Position numbers and translations under genes: made by a program
Assembly (NCBI GenBank): GCA_041391505.1
Contig: JAWKNW010000022.1
Span: 48,060 to 112,059 of the forward strand
Direction: 5' to 3'
DNA: 64,000 nucleotides
Source of the DNA: Rhodothermales bacterium
GTDB taxonomy: Bacteria > Bacteroidota > Rhodothermia > Rhodothermales > JAHQVL01
In this document: positions 48,535 through 58,367 of the stretch, piece by piece
Layout: each line of letters starts with the position of its first letter
Position numbering within the stretch: position 1 is the stretch's first letter
Notes under the pieces: generated by a model
Seen by the model: only the letters and a program-made list of their open reading frames with translations
Databases searched by the model: none
What the model was told of the DNA's origin: nothing

Positions 48535-49854
48535 ATGACGTTCTTATCCCGACTCCTCCTGTTCACCGTCACCATCACCCTGGCGGCCGGCTGCGTCAGT
48601 ACGCAGAAGCGGTTCGAGCGCGCGATCGACCTGGAAGAACGCGGCCAGTACGCCGACGCCGCCAGCTATTACATCCAGGTCCTCCGCAAGGAACCGGATC
48701 GCGAGGAAGCCCGGCAGGGCCTCGAGCGCGTGGGCGCCATCGCGATCGACAACCACTACGACGAGGCGCGGACGCTCGAAGCCCAGGGAGCGTTCGAGCG
48801 CGCCATGGGGTCGCTCGACGCCATGCGGTCACTCTACGAAAGCGCGCGCGACGTCCGCGTCCAGCTCAACATGCCGCCGGATTACGACCAGTACCGCGCC
48901 AACCTGAGCACGGCCGCGATCCGGGCGTTGATCCAGAGCGGACAGCGCGCCGAGGATGCCGGCGACTGGGAAGAAGCCCTGAAGATCTACGAAAACGTCG
49001 AAAAACGGTACGATCTCCCGATCCAGCAGCAGGAAGAAGTGCTGCTCGCAAAAGCCCGCGTGCATGTGCGGTGGGGCGAGCAGGAAATGAGCCGGGAATA
49101 CTACCGGGTCGCCTACGACCACGGCACCGCGGTCGTGTCCATGCTCGGCCCGAATCACCCGCGCGCGCAGCAAGGCATCGACCTCCAGCAGGAAGCCCTC
49201 CGGCTCGGCACCCGAGACATTGCGTTCCTGCCCCTTTACCCCTCCGAACAGGCCGAAGAGACGGCGCCCGCCGGCATCGTGAGCGCGCTGAACGACATGC
49301 TCATCTTCGATTTCTGGGAAGAGCCTCCGATGTTCCTGCATCTCTCGGATCCGGTGGAGCTGCGCCGCGAGCTGCGCCGGCTGCGCTACGACACCCAGGT
49401 CGTCTCCCGCTCGGAAGCGGCTGAAATCGGCCGGGCTCTGGAATCCGACATGGTCGTCGTCGGCGAGATCGTGCGGCTCCAGTACGAGGAGTCGCGCGTG
49501 AAGGAACGGGCGAAAGAAGCCAGCACGCGCGGGCCGGCGCCGATCGATACGACGTACATCGAGAAGAGCTTTACCTACCGCCTCGTCGCGGAAGTATCCT
49601 ACAGCATCATCGACACGGACTCGCGGCGCGAACTCACCTCGGGCACCGTCACCGCCGACGTCACCAAAGGCATGACGCGCGGCGTCTATGCCGGCGACTA
49701 CCGCGACCTCGACCTGTCCCGCAGCGAACGCCAGCTGTTCGATGAAGAAGAACTGACCCAGACCGAACGCGACATGGAAGACGATTTGCTCGACAAACTC
49801 GCACCCCGCATCGCCGATCGTATATTCGAAGGATTGCTCAAGCAGATCAAATAG
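48535..49854 (+). CDS. TPR-containing lipoprotein
   Basis: A 439-residue lipoprotein: leader ends in ITLAAGC with the lipid Cys near residue 20. TPR-like helices follow, for example AIDLEERGQYADAASYYIQV near residues 28-47 and AEDAGDWEEALKIYENVEKR near 139-158. The C-terminal half (from about 220) is a separate alpha/beta domain containing VELRRELRRLRY and ESDMVVVGEIVRLQYEESR, similar to the CsgG-like assembly of outer-membrane lipoproteins. The role is probably envelope assembly; it is not defined. The ATG at 48535 gives the leader. Confidence 0.75.
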   Translation: MTFLSRLLLFTVTITLAAGCVSTQKRFERAIDLEERGQYADAASYYIQVLRKEPDREEARQGLERVGAIAIDNHYDEARTLEAQGAFERAMGSLDAMRSLYESARDVRVQLNMPPDYDQYRANLSTAAIRALIQSGQRAEDAGDWEEALKIYENVEKRYDLPIQQQEEVLLAKARVHVRWGEQEMSREYYRVAYDHGTAVVSMLGPNHPRAQQGIDLQQEALRLGTRDIAFLPLYPSEQAEETAPAGIVSALNDMLIFDFWEEPPMFLHLSDPVELRRELRRLRYDTQVVSRSEAAEIGRALESDMVVVGEIVRLQYEESRVKERAKEASTRGPAPIDTTYIEKSFTYRLVAEVSYSIIDTDSRRELTSGTVTADVTKGMTRGVYAGDYRDLDLSRSERQLFDEEELTQTERDMEDDLLDKLAPRIADRIFEGLLKQIK

Positions 49855-49936
49855 GTTTAAGGTTCGAGGTCGAAGGGTCAACGTGGCCTGAACGCCTTGA
49901 CGAAAAACCTCGAACATTGCACCTGAAACCTTAAAC
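49855..49936. repeat. Nested palindrome after the TPR lipoprotein gene
   Basis: GTTTAAGGT (49855-49863) pairs with ACCTTAAAC (49928-49936), GTTCGAGGT (49862-49870) pairs with ACCTCGAAC (49907-49915), and GTCAA pairs with TTGAC inside (49877 and 49897). It starts one base after the stop codon and ends eight bases before the next start, so it fills the intergenic space. Confidence 0.8.
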
Positions 49937-49943
49937 ACCTTCC

Positions 49944-50273
49944 ATGAAGTGGCTCAAGGACGTAGTGCTGGATATCGCGATCACGGTGTTTATCGTGCTC
50001 GCCACGACCGGGATGGTCTCCTGGGCGCAATGGGTGGTGTTTATCTATACGCCGTTCATGCTGGCCATCAAGGCGCTCGCGTTTTTCGGAGGAGGCGTCG
50101 GGCAGGTGAGCCGGCAGCGTAAAAAGGCGGACGACGCCCCGCCGGCGCTCTTTTTCCATGCGCTCTACGCCATCAACGTGACCCTGCTCGCACTCAACAC
50201 CTGGTGGATCAGCGCCGGGCAGTGGGCGCTCATCTGGCTCTTTTCCTTTCTCGTCGAACGGCGTGGAGGATGA
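49944..50273 (+). CDS. Small membrane protein, unknown function
   Basis: A 109-residue protein with hydrophobic segments near residues 9-30, 31-50, 67-84 and 88-104, and a short basic loop (SRQRKKAD) near 56. No family recognised. It ends 18 bases before rqcH and is probably co-transcribed with it. Confidence 0.65.
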   Translation: MKWLKDVVLDIAITVFIVLATTGMVSWAQWVVFIYTPFMLAIKALAFFGGGVGQVSRQRKKADDAPPALFFHALYAINVTLLALNTWWISAGQWALIWLFSFLVERRGG

Positions 50274-50291
50274 TGCGTCCGCGCATCCGGC

Positions 50292-51938
50292 ATGCTGACG
50301 AACTACTACACGCTCCGCGCGCTGAGCGCCGAATGGAACGATGCGCTCGCTGGCAGCATCCTCGGCGACGCATACTCGCAGTCCAAAGACGAATGCACCC
50401 TCGCGCTGGCCAACCCGGCCACGACCTGGATGCTGCGGATCTCCACCCGTCGCGCCTTTCCGTACGCGTTTCGCTCCGAAGGCTATAACCGCGCCCGCCG
50501 CAACGTCGCCACGCTTTTCGCCTCCGCGCTCGACGCCCGGATCGAACGTATCCGCCTGGCGGAGCGCGACCGGGTGCTTTTCCTGGATTTCGCCGACGGC
50601 CGCTGGATGCAGGTCCAGCTCTTCGGGCCGCGGCCCAATGTCCTCCTCGTCCGCGCGGACGGCACCATCGAGGAAGCCTTCCAGCACCACGGCCTGCTCG
50701 AAGACGAGCCGGCCCCGATGCCCACGCCGGCGCCGGATGTCGATACGCCGGATGCGTTCGCGTCCCGCTGGCCGGCACGCGACAAGGATCTCGCGCGGGC
50801 CCTCAGCCGGGCCCTCCCCCTGTTCGACCGGGATCTCGCGGAAGAGGCGATCCGCCGCGCCGGCCTCGCCCCCACGGCATCGGCCGCATGCTCGGCGCCC
50901 CAGCTCGAACAGCTTTTTTCCGCTGCACGCGCCGTCGAGGCCGACCTCGCGACGCCCCGCCCCACCCTCTACTGGCGCGGCGATGTGCCCGACGCCTTTG
51001 CCCTGATCCCACTCCTCGCACGCGCCGGGCAGACGTCGGAGGCCTTCGACACGACCGATCACGCGCTGGCCGTGTTCGTGCGCCGCCGCCTGGCGCAGGA
51101 GCAATACATCGAGGTATTCCTCCCGCTCGAACGCCAGCTCGCCCAGGCCGCCGCGCACTACCGCCAGAGCGGAGCGAAAATGCTCGAATCCCTTACACAG
51201 GAAAGCCGCGCCGAACGGTACGAACGCTGGGGGCACTTGCTCATGGCCCAGCCGGCGCCGGCATCGAGCGCCGGCGATGCCGTGACGGTGACGGACCTGT
51301 TCGGCGACCAGCAGCCGGTCGTGATTCCCCTCCAGCCCGAACGCACGCTGCTGGAAAATGCCCGGACCTATTACGAGAAGGCGCGCCTCACCCGCGAGGC
51401 GCGGGCGCACGCGGAAGCGCGGCTCGATAGCGTCGAGCGGCAGGCGGGCGAAGCCGAGCGCCTCCTCGCCGCACTCCGCGAGCAGCACACCGCAGCCGAT
51501 GTACGCCAGTTCATGAAGGACGAAGCCGACGCCATCGCCCCGTTTACCGCCTCCGGCGCCCCCACGATCGATCGGCTGCCGTTTCGGCGCTTCGATCTCG
51601 GACATGGGTACGAGGTGTGGGTGGGCAAAAGCGCGCAACAAAACGACGTGCTGACGTTTCAACACGCAAGAAAATTCGATCTCTGGATGCACGCGCGCGG
51701 CGTGCCGGGATCGCACGCCGTCCTGCGCCGGCCCGGACGCACCGTACCGGTGCCACGCCCGATCCTGGAACAGGCTGCCGGCATCGCCGCCTATTTCAGC
51801 AAGGCGAAGGGCAGCACCCTCGTACCCGTCATCATCGCCGAGCGCAAATTCGTACGCAAGCCGAAGGGCGCGGCGCCGGGCGCCGTGCTGGTCGAGCGCG
51901 AACAGGTCGTGCTCGTGCCGCCGGCGCTGCCCGAATGA
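50292..51938 (+). CDS. rqcH: RqcH/NFACT ribosome quality control protein
   Basis: A 548-residue protein of the NFACT family (RqcH, formerly FbpA or fibronectin-binding), which adds alanine tails to peptides on stalled 50S subunits. The N-terminal NFACT-N domain includes AERDRVLFLDF near residue 92-102, which keeps the Asp-Arg pair needed in RqcH. A coiled-coil middle follows (ARTYYEKARLTREARAHAEA), and the C-terminal NFACT-R domain has DLWMHARGVPGSHAVLRRPG near 462-481. This is the full domain set. Confidence 0.88.
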   Translation: MLTNYYTLRALSAEWNDALAGSILGDAYSQSKDECTLALANPATTWMLRISTRRAFPYAFRSEGYNRARRNVATLFASALDARIERIRLAERDRVLFLDFADGRWMQVQLFGPRPNVLLVRADGTIEEAFQHHGLLEDEPAPMPTPAPDVDTPDAFASRWPARDKDLARALSRALPLFDRDLAEEAIRRAGLAPTASAACSAPQLEQLFSAARAVEADLATPRPTLYWRGDVPDAFALIPLLARAGQTSEAFDTTDHALAVFVRRRLAQEQYIEVFLPLERQLAQAAAHYRQSGAKMLESLTQESRAERYERWGHLLMAQPAPASSAGDAVTVTDLFGDQQPVVIPLQPERTLLENARTYYEKARLTREARAHAEARLDSVERQAGEAERLLAALREQHTAADVRQFMKDEADAIAPFTASGAPTIDRLPFRRFDLGHGYEVWVGKSAQQNDVLTFQHARKFDLWMHARGVPGSHAVLRRPGRTVPVPRPILEQAAGIAAYFSKAKGSTLVPVIIAERKFVRKPKGAAPGAVLVEREQVVLVPPALPE

Positions 51939-52114
51939 GCCCTTCATGAGATCAGGTTAATTGATCGAGAAAGATCCGCAAACACCCGCCGAACGAACGA
52001 GTCTACTGTGACGATTCAACCATACAAGGTTCGCGCCCGCGACACGTACCATGCGTTGGCCTTAGGCCCCAACCAGACGTCCGCGCCCCGCAACCTGCAA
52101 TCCGAAGTATCTAT

Positions 52115-52933
52115 ATGAACTGGTGGGAAGCGGCGATTCTTGGACTGATTCAGGGGCTAACGGAATTTTTACCGATCTCTTCCTCCGGTCATCTCGTGCT
52201 GGGCGAATACCTCCTCGGGTTGACGAACCAGGACGCCCAGGGCGTGACCTTCGAGGTTTTCGTGCATTTCGGCACCGCGCTCAGCATCATCACCGTTTAC
52301 CGGAGCCGGATCCTGGAGCTGATCGCCGGGACGGCGCGCGCGCTCGCGAAGCCGGCGCAATTCGCCGCGTCGTACCGCGAAAACGATTCGTTCCGCACGG
52401 CCCTGTTCATCCTGCTGACCATGATCCCTACGGGCCTGACGTACATCATGCTCAAGGACTTCCTCGAGGCCCGCTTCGACGATCCCCGTTTCACGTGTTC
52501 GATGCTCATCGTGACCGGGATCCTGCTGATGTTGACCGTGCTGCGCAAGAATCCGTCCGGCCCCATCACCCCGCTGAAAGCCCTCATCATCGGTATCGCC
52601 CAGTCGGCGGCCATGATCCCGGGCATCTCCCGATCGGGCTCTACCATCTGCGCCGCGCTGTATCAAAATGTCACCCCGCAACGCGCGGCGGATTTCTCGT
52701 TTCTGATGCTGCTTCCCGTCGTGCTCGGGGCCACGCTGATCCAGGGGCTCGAAGTGATGGATACCGGGATCGGCATCGGCTGGGACAGCCTGCTGCTCGG
52801 TACCGTGGTGGCCTATGTTTCCGGCATCGTGGCCATCAAAGTCGTGATCGATTTTGTTCGACGTGGCAACCTCCAGTATTTTGCCTATTATTGCTTCCTC
52901 GTAGGCGCACTCGGTCTCTGGCTCATCCGATAA
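52115..52933 (+). CDS. uppP: Undecaprenyl-diphosphatase
   Basis: A 272-residue inner-membrane enzyme that dephosphorylates undecaprenyl pyrophosphate for the peptidoglycan lipid cycle; it also gives bacitracin resistance. The two active-site segments are QGLTEFLPISSSGHL near residues 14-28 and PGISRSGSTICAAL near 168-181, with about eight hydrophobic helices. It is followed by a classical intrinsic terminator. Confidence 0.95.
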   Translation: MNWWEAAILGLIQGLTEFLPISSSGHLVLGEYLLGLTNQDAQGVTFEVFVHFGTALSIITVYRSRILELIAGTARALAKPAQFAASYRENDSFRTALFILLTMIPTGLTYIMLKDFLEARFDDPRFTCSMLIVTGILLMLTVLRKNPSGPITPLKALIIGIAQSAAMIPGISRSGSTICAALYQNVTPQRAADFSFLMLLPVVLGATLIQGLEVMDTGIGIGWDSLLLGTVVAYVSGIVAIKVVIDFVRRGNLQYFAYYCFLVGALGLWLIR

Positions 52934-52940
52934 CCCGTGC

Positions 52941-52964
52941 GCGGGACGAATCGTCCCGCTTTTT
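52941..52964 (+). terminator. Rho-independent terminator after uppP
   Basis: GCGGGACG pairs perfectly with CGTCCCGC across an AAT loop and is followed directly by five T residues. It starts seven bases after the uppP stop. The rest of the 240-base gap up to 53202 shows no gene; a weaker GC-rich inverted repeat (GGCCCGG and CCCAGGCC) lies near 53140-53162. Confidence 0.88.
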
Positions 52965-53201
52965 CAGCCCAGGCAACAAATCACGGGTATTTGAGCTATA
53001 AGGCGCTATATGTGCCGCGTGAGATAGCTATGTTGTTGCCAGGCTGGAGCTCCACCAGCCCCCCTCCGTGCCCACGCGTTTGCCTCCATCCTCCGCAACG
53101 CGATGAGCCCAACGGTCTGAATCTCCATTGATGTCGGCCGGCCCGGTAGGATTCCCAGGCCGCCTTTTCGCGTTTCCCCCCACGATAATATTTACAGTCC
53201 C

Positions 53202-54683
53202 ATGCGATTCAGGATTTTCGTTGTCGACGACGACCATCATTACGCCCGCATGATCAGCTACCACCTGGACAAAAATCCGGAGTATGAGGTGGCGGTCTAT
53301 GCGAATGGCAACGAAATGCTCGAACAGCTCGACGAACAGCCGCATCTCGTCGTGCTGGACATCATGATGCCGGGCATCGGGGGGATAGAAACGCTGAAGA
53401 GCATCAAGCGGCGATATCCCGACCTGCCGGTGATCATGATGTCCGCCCAGGGCGTGGTCGACACGGCCGTCGAAGCCATGAAAGCCGGGGCCTACGACTA
53501 CATCACCAAGGGGCGCGACGACCTCAACAAGCTGTCGATCGTCGCCAAAAACGCGCTCGACAAGGTGTCCATGTCGCAGGAGTTGGAAAACCTGCGCGAG
53601 GAGGTATCGGCACACTATAACATCGAGGGCCTCATCGGCGAGAGCCCGGCCATGCAGTCTGCCTACCGGCTCATCCACAAGACGCTGCGGGGCGACCTCA
53701 CCGTCGCCATCCAGGGCGAGAGCGGCACGGGCAAGGAACTCGTCGCCAAGGCCATCCACTACAACTCGGCGCGCAAAAACGGGCCGTTCGTGGTGGTCAA
53801 CTGCGCCGCGATCCCCCGGGAACTCATGGAAAGCGAGTTCTTCGGCCACGAGAAGGGATCGTTCACCGGCGCCCACGCCCGCAAGATCGGCAAGTTCGAA
53901 CAGGCCGACGGCGGCACGATCTTCCTGGATGAAATCGGGGAGCTGAACCTCGACCTTCAGGCCAAACTCCTCCGCGCGCTCCAGAACTTCGAGATCACCC
54001 GCGTCGGCGGGAACGACACGATCCGGTTCGACGCCCGCGTCATCTCGGCCACCAACCGCGATCTCATCCCCATGATTCGCAAAGGGGATTTCCGGGAGGA
54101 TCTCTATTACCGGCTCTGCCAGTTCCCGATCCAGCTCCCGCCGCTCCGCGAGCGCGGGCAGGACATCCTGCTCCTCGCCCACACGTTCCTGAGCAGCTAC
54201 CTGAACGCCCACTCGGATTTTAAGGGCAAAAAGCTCTCGTCCGAGGCGCGGAAAGCCATCCTCAACTATCCGTGGCCCGGCAACGTCCGCGAGCTGAAAA
54301 GCGCCATCGAACGCGCGATCCTGATTTCGGACAGCGACGAAATCAGCGTCGAGGACCTGATGCTCCACGAGCGCACGATGATCTCGCCCTGGGCGGATCG
54401 CGCGGCCGGCCCCTCGGCGCCGGCCGCAGCCGAAACGCGCCCCCGGCCGAAAACGCAACATCACGAATCCGAAAACGGTATAGAGGTGGAAATCGAACAG
54501 GTGGCCGGCGTCGCCCTCGGGCACAACGGCACCGACATCGTCCCCCTCGAGGAACTCAAACAGCTCGCCGTCGAACGCGCCTACCGCATCTGCGACGGGA
54601 ACGTCGACAAAGCGGCGGTCGAACTCGGCATCGGACGCGCCACCATGTATCGGTTGCTGAAGAAGTACGAACTGATCGGATAA
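53202..54683 (+). CDS. Sigma-54-dependent response regulator, NtrC type
   Basis: A 493-residue activator. The receiver domain (1-120) has the phosphoacceptor D53 in VVLDIMMPG, with acidic D9-D11 and K103. The AAA+ domain (about 140-375) has Walker A GESGTGKE, the sigma-54 contact loop GSFTGA, and VGGNDTIRFDARVISATN. The C-terminal Fis-type helix-turn-helix reads VDKAAVELGIGRATMYRLL near 472-490. No sensor kinase is adjacent, so its partner is unknown. Confidence 0.93.
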   Translation: MRFRIFVVDDDHHYARMISYHLDKNPEYEVAVYANGNEMLEQLDEQPHLVVLDIMMPGIGGIETLKSIKRRYPDLPVIMMSAQGVVDTAVEAMKAGAYDYITKGRDDLNKLSIVAKNALDKVSMSQELENLREEVSAHYNIEGLIGESPAMQSAYRLIHKTLRGDLTVAIQGESGTGKELVAKAIHYNSARKNGPFVVVNCAAIPRELMESEFFGHEKGSFTGAHARKIGKFEQADGGTIFLDEIGELNLDLQAKLLRALQNFEITRVGGNDTIRFDARVISATNRDLIPMIRKGDFREDLYYRLCQFPIQLPPLRERGQDILLLAHTFLSSYLNAHSDFKGKKLSSEARKAILNYPWPGNVRELKSAIERAILISDSDEISVEDLMLHERTMISPWADRAAGPSAPAAAETRPRPKTQHHESENGIEVEIEQVAGVALGHNGTDIVPLEELKQLAVERAYRICDGNVDKAAVELGIGRATMYRLLKKYELIG

Positions 54684-54723
54684 CTCCCGCGTGCATGCCG
54701 CAAGGCGCATGAACAGGTACCCT

Positions 54724-55539
54724 ATGCGGCTCTCGGCCTACGAAAAAGAAGTCCAGCGCGAACTGGAGAAGTGGCAACATGGCGACGCCTCGTTCCTCGT
54801 CAAGGCGCTGAGCTGGGCGATGCAGCCCATGGACTGGGTGGTGGAACGCGTCGTGCCGGCCGATGTCATCGACCAGGCCAGCGCGGCGATCGAGCAGTTT
54901 CTGTCGATGCTCAACAACGCCTCGGCGTGGACGTTCGAGCCGGCGGACATCCTCACGGAAGCCCGCGAGCGCGGGCTCGACGTGGAAGACCTGAAGGAAC
55001 TGCGCGACGAGCCGATCGAGAAGCTCGACGAAATCGCCCGGAGTTTCTTTAACCAGAACGCCCTCCTCGCCGCCGTCGAAGGAGGCGGGACCGGCCTCGG
55101 CGGCGCGGTCTTCATCGCGGCGGATATTCCCCTGCTCTTCGGGATCAACCTCCGGCTCATCCAGCAGATCGGCGCGTCGTACGGCTTCGAACTGCGCGGG
55201 CCGGCCTTCCAGCCGCTGGTGCTCTCCATCTTCAACGTGGCCGCCAGCAACGAACAACGCTCGAAAAACGAGGCGCTGCGCGAAATCAGCGTCGCCGCCG
55301 CCGCGCTGGCCAACAACCTCGAATACAAGGGCCGCGTCACCGGCACGTTCCGCGACCAGAACCGTCACCTCCCCCGCGAAATCGCCAAAAACATCCTCGG
55401 ACGCAAGATCGCGCAGGCCATCCCCATCGCCGGCGCGGCGGTCGGCGCCGGCATCAATTACTGGTTCACCACCGAGACGGCCGAAACCACCTACATGCTC
55501 TTCCGCGCGCTCTACCTAGAACGAAAACAGCGGCTCTGA
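54724..55539 (+). CDS. EcsC family protein
   Basis: A 271-residue protein of the EcsC group, which is loosely membrane linked and of unknown biochemical role. The N-terminus LSAYEKEVQRELEKWQHGD and the Gly-rich central GGGTGLGGAVFIAADIPLLF are typical, as is IAQAIPIAGAAVGAGINYWF near 230-249. The ATG at 54724 is preferred; ATGs at 54691 and 54709 are in frame. It sits 40 bases after the sigma-54 activator and 42 before der. Confidence 0.85.
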   Translation: MRLSAYEKEVQRELEKWQHGDASFLVKALSWAMQPMDWVVERVVPADVIDQASAAIEQFLSMLNNASAWTFEPADILTEARERGLDVEDLKELRDEPIEKLDEIARSFFNQNALLAAVEGGGTGLGGAVFIAADIPLLFGINLRLIQQIGASYGFELRGPAFQPLVLSIFNVAASNEQRSKNEALREISVAAAALANNLEYKGRVTGTFRDQNRHLPREIAKNILGRKIAQAIPIAGAAVGAGINYWFTTETAETTYMLFRALYLERKQRL

Positions 55540-55581
55540 GTACACTGGCCTCTTTGGTCCCTTTCCCGATCGTCCAACCCG

Positions 55582-56895
55582 ATGCCCCTAGTCGCCATCG
55601 TCGGCCGCCCCAATGTGGGTAAGTCGACCTTTTTCAACCGGCTCATCGAATCCCGTCAGTCCATCGTGCACGATGAACCCGGGGTCACGAGAGACCGGAT
55701 TTACGGCAATACCGAGTGGAACGGCGTCGAGTTTGCCGTGACCGACACCGGCGGCTATGTGGCCCATTCCGACGACCGGTTCGAGAAAGCGATCCGGGAG
55801 CAGGTTGAAATCGCCACGGAGGAAGCCGACCTCGTTCTGTTCGTCGTCGATGTCACCACCGGCATCACCGGCCTCGATGAAGAGCTGGCCGGCATGCTCC
55901 GACGCTCCCAGACGCCCGTCCTCGTGCTGGCCAACAAGGCGGATAACGCCGAGCGCCGCTGGGGCACGAGCGAATTCTACCAGATGGGATTCGAGGACAT
56001 CTTCCCCATCAGCGCCCTGAACGGCTCCGGCACGGGCGAGTTGATGGATGCCATCGTCGAGCGGCTTCCCGCGCCGGCCGTGCGCGACGAGAAGGACGAA
56101 CGCCCGCGCATCGCCCTCATCGGCCGGCCCAACGTCGGCAAGTCGTCCCTGACCAACGCGTTGCTCGATCAGAACCGCTCGATCGTCACCGAAATCAGCG
56201 GCACGACGCGCGACGCGATCGACGCGAGTTTCAAATACCACGGGCGCGAGATCGTGCTCGTCGACACCGCCGGGCTTCGCAAGCGCGCGCGCGTGACGGA
56301 GAACGTCGAGTTCTACGCCCAGCTCCGTACCGAGCGCGCCATCCAGGAGTGCGACGTCGCCGTCCTGCTCGTGGATGCCACGATGGGGCTCGAAACGCAG
56401 GACATTCGCGTGCTGAAGCAGGCCGAGGAGATGAAGAAAGGGCTCGTCGTCGCGATCAACAAGTGGGACCTCATCGAGAAGGAGACCAATACGGCGCGCG
56501 ATTTCACCACGGACATGCACGAGCGGCTCAAGACCCTGAGCTATGTCCCCGTCATCACCATTTCCGCCGTCACCAAGCAGCGCGTCCACAAACTGCTCGA
56601 TACCGCGCTGGAGGTCGCCGAGCGCCGCTCGACGCGCATCCCGACAAGCCGGCTGAACGAGGCGATGCTCGACGCCATCGGCCGCGCCGCGCCGCCCATG
56701 TACCGGAATCGCCCCGTCAAGATCAAATACGTGACGCAGGTGCACGAGCGTCCGCCCGTCTTCACGTTCTTCTGCAATTTCCCGCAGGGCATCGCCGAAT
56801 CGTATCGGCGGTATCTGGAAAATCAGCTCCGCAAGGCCTTCCCGCTCGAAGGGGTACCCGTGACCATCCACTTCAAAGCCAAGTCGACGCGGTAA
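55582..56895 (+). CDS. der: Ribosome biogenesis GTPase Der
   Basis: A 437-residue double GTPase needed for 50S subunit maturation. The first G domain has GRPNVGKSTFFNRL at residues 7-20, DTGG near 56, and NKAD near 117. The second has GRPNVGKSSLTNAL near 181-194, DTAG near 229, and NKWD near 294. A KH-like domain closes the protein with PPVFTFFCNFPQGIAESYRR. Complete and ordinary. Confidence 0.96.
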   Translation: MPLVAIVGRPNVGKSTFFNRLIESRQSIVHDEPGVTRDRIYGNTEWNGVEFAVTDTGGYVAHSDDRFEKAIREQVEIATEEADLVLFVVDVTTGITGLDEELAGMLRRSQTPVLVLANKADNAERRWGTSEFYQMGFEDIFPISALNGSGTGELMDAIVERLPAPAVRDEKDERPRIALIGRPNVGKSSLTNALLDQNRSIVTEISGTTRDAIDASFKYHGREIVLVDTAGLRKRARVTENVEFYAQLRTERAIQECDVAVLLVDATMGLETQDIRVLKQAEEMKKGLVVAINKWDLIEKETNTARDFTTDMHERLKTLSYVPVITISAVTKQRVHKLLDTALEVAERRSTRIPTSRLNEAMLDAIGRAAPPMYRNRPVKIKYVTQVHERPPVFTFFCNFPQGIAESYRRYLENQLRKAFPLEGVPVTIHFKAKSTR

Positions 56896-57224
56896 CGCCG
56901 CCGCCGGCGTATACGAAACCGGCCCGTCCCTTCGTTATCTCTTCACGCCGAGGCGCAGACATCCCCCGGATGCGTGCGATCGAGCGCGCCGGCCCCTATC
57001 TTGGTCGGCAGCGCGCACGCCCGAACGATGCCGCTGAGCCGATGCGGACCGCGCCCCCGTCGAGGCCTGGGCTTTGTTGGCGGTACACCGCGCCCTGAAC
57101 CTCGAAGCCGGAGCGTATGCTCCGAGCTTTCGGCAGCCGGCACTAGGTGTCGCGCCGCTTCGACGGGTAGTATACACACAGGTACCGATACAGCGCGTTC
57201 GCGGCCACGCAACCGGAATAAACG
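56896..57224. other. Gap of 329 bases without a recognisable gene
   Basis: No convincing reading frame or RNA fold was found. Two overlapping minus-strand frames are Arg- and Cys-rich and look like antisense noise. TATCTTGG at 56998-57005 resembles a -7 element but lies over 200 bases before holA; TATACACA lies closer (57170s). Confidence 0.5.
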
Positions 57225-58256
57225 ATGGCAGCTTCAGGTCAAACATACGAGCAGCTCGATACCGCCTTCAGGCATCGCAACTTCAAGCCGCTGTATTTCA
57301 TCTACGGCGATGAGCGGTTCCTGATGGACGAATTGCAGCGGCAGCTCATTGCGAACAGCCTGGAAGAGCACGAACGCGCCTTCAATCTGGATATCGTGTA
57401 CGGCAACGACACCGACGCCCCATCGGTCCTGGCCCTGTGCGCCAGTTATCCGGTGATGGCGGAACGACGCGTCGTCATCGTGCGCGAGTTCGACCAGCTG
57501 AAAGAAAGTCAACGTTTTGCGGCCTATGCCGAGCACCCAAACCCGACCGCGATTGTCTTACTGTTGTGCGGCAAAAAACCGAACCTGTCCGCACACCCCT
57601 ATCGCGGGCTGAAGGCGCACGCGGAATGGGCCGAGATCAAGCCGCTGTACGACAATCAGATGCCGGGGTGGCTCCAGAAACAGGTGCAGGCCCGAGGCTA
57701 CACCATTACGCCGGAGGCGGTGCACATGCTGGCGGATTACATCGGCGTGAACCTGCAGGCCGCGGTGGTGGAAATCGACAAACTGATTACGTACGCCGGC
57801 GACCGGAAAGCCATCACGGGCGACGACGTTGTGCGCGCGAGTGGACAGACGCGCGAGTTTAATGTCTTCGAATTGCAACGCGCCATCGGCGAATACCGCT
57901 ATTCTGACGCACTCCGGACAGCGGAACGGTTGTTGCGCCAGGCATCTAATCAGAGGGGCGAGGCGCTGATGATCGTGTCGGTGCTTACCTCCTACTTCAC
58001 GAAACTCTGGAAACTGCACGGTATACAGGGCCGAGGCATAACGGACAAAGAAATTGCAGCGCGAGTTGGAATTTCTCCTTACTTTATAAAGGAATACCAG
58101 CAAGTGATACGCCATTTCAATAGATACGCGGTAGAACGAGCGTTTGCATCTTTGCTCGCTGCCGATTATGAATTGAAGGGTGGATCGGGCCGCGACGAGC
58201 GGCTGGTGCTGGCACTGCTGATGCGTCGGCTGGCCCAGAGGCCGGCAGAGGCGTGA
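57225..58256 (+). CDS. holA: DNA polymerase III delta subunit
   Basis: A 343-residue clamp-loader subunit that opens the beta clamp. The N-terminal AAA-like domain has YFIYGDERFLMDELQRQL near residues 24-41; the family phrases VVIVREFDQLKE near 84 and LLLCGKKP near 109 follow. The middle has LADYIGVNLQAAVVEIDKL near 167-185 and the C-terminal collar domain LLRQASNQRGEALMIVSVL. Length is typical. G+C content falls slightly near the 3' end (58050-58160). Confidence 0.92.
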   Translation: MAASGQTYEQLDTAFRHRNFKPLYFIYGDERFLMDELQRQLIANSLEEHERAFNLDIVYGNDTDAPSVLALCASYPVMAERRVVIVREFDQLKESQRFAAYAEHPNPTAIVLLLCGKKPNLSAHPYRGLKAHAEWAEIKPLYDNQMPGWLQKQVQARGYTITPEAVHMLADYIGVNLQAAVVEIDKLITYAGDRKAITGDDVVRASGQTREFNVFELQRAIGEYRYSDALRTAERLLRQASNQRGEALMIVSVLTSYFTKLWKLHGIQGRGITDKEIAARVGISPYFIKEYQQVIRHFNRYAVERAFASLLAADYELKGGSGRDERLVLALLMRRLAQRPAEA

Positions 58257-58367
58257 CAGAAAAACCCGCCAAAGGTACGGGTTGTAACGATATAGCTACA
58301 GGATAGACATACCAGCTGACAGTTTGACATCCATGTCGCCGACTGTCACTGATCGATAGAGCGCACT

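Noticed and set aside
56896..57224. RNA gene in the der-holA gap
   Set aside because: No cloverleaf or known RNA fold could be drawn and no promoter with good spacing was found.
58257..58300. Intrinsic terminator after holA
   Set aside because: AACCCG and CGGGTT form only a 6-bp stem and the T-run is on the opposite strand, so it would not stop holA transcription.
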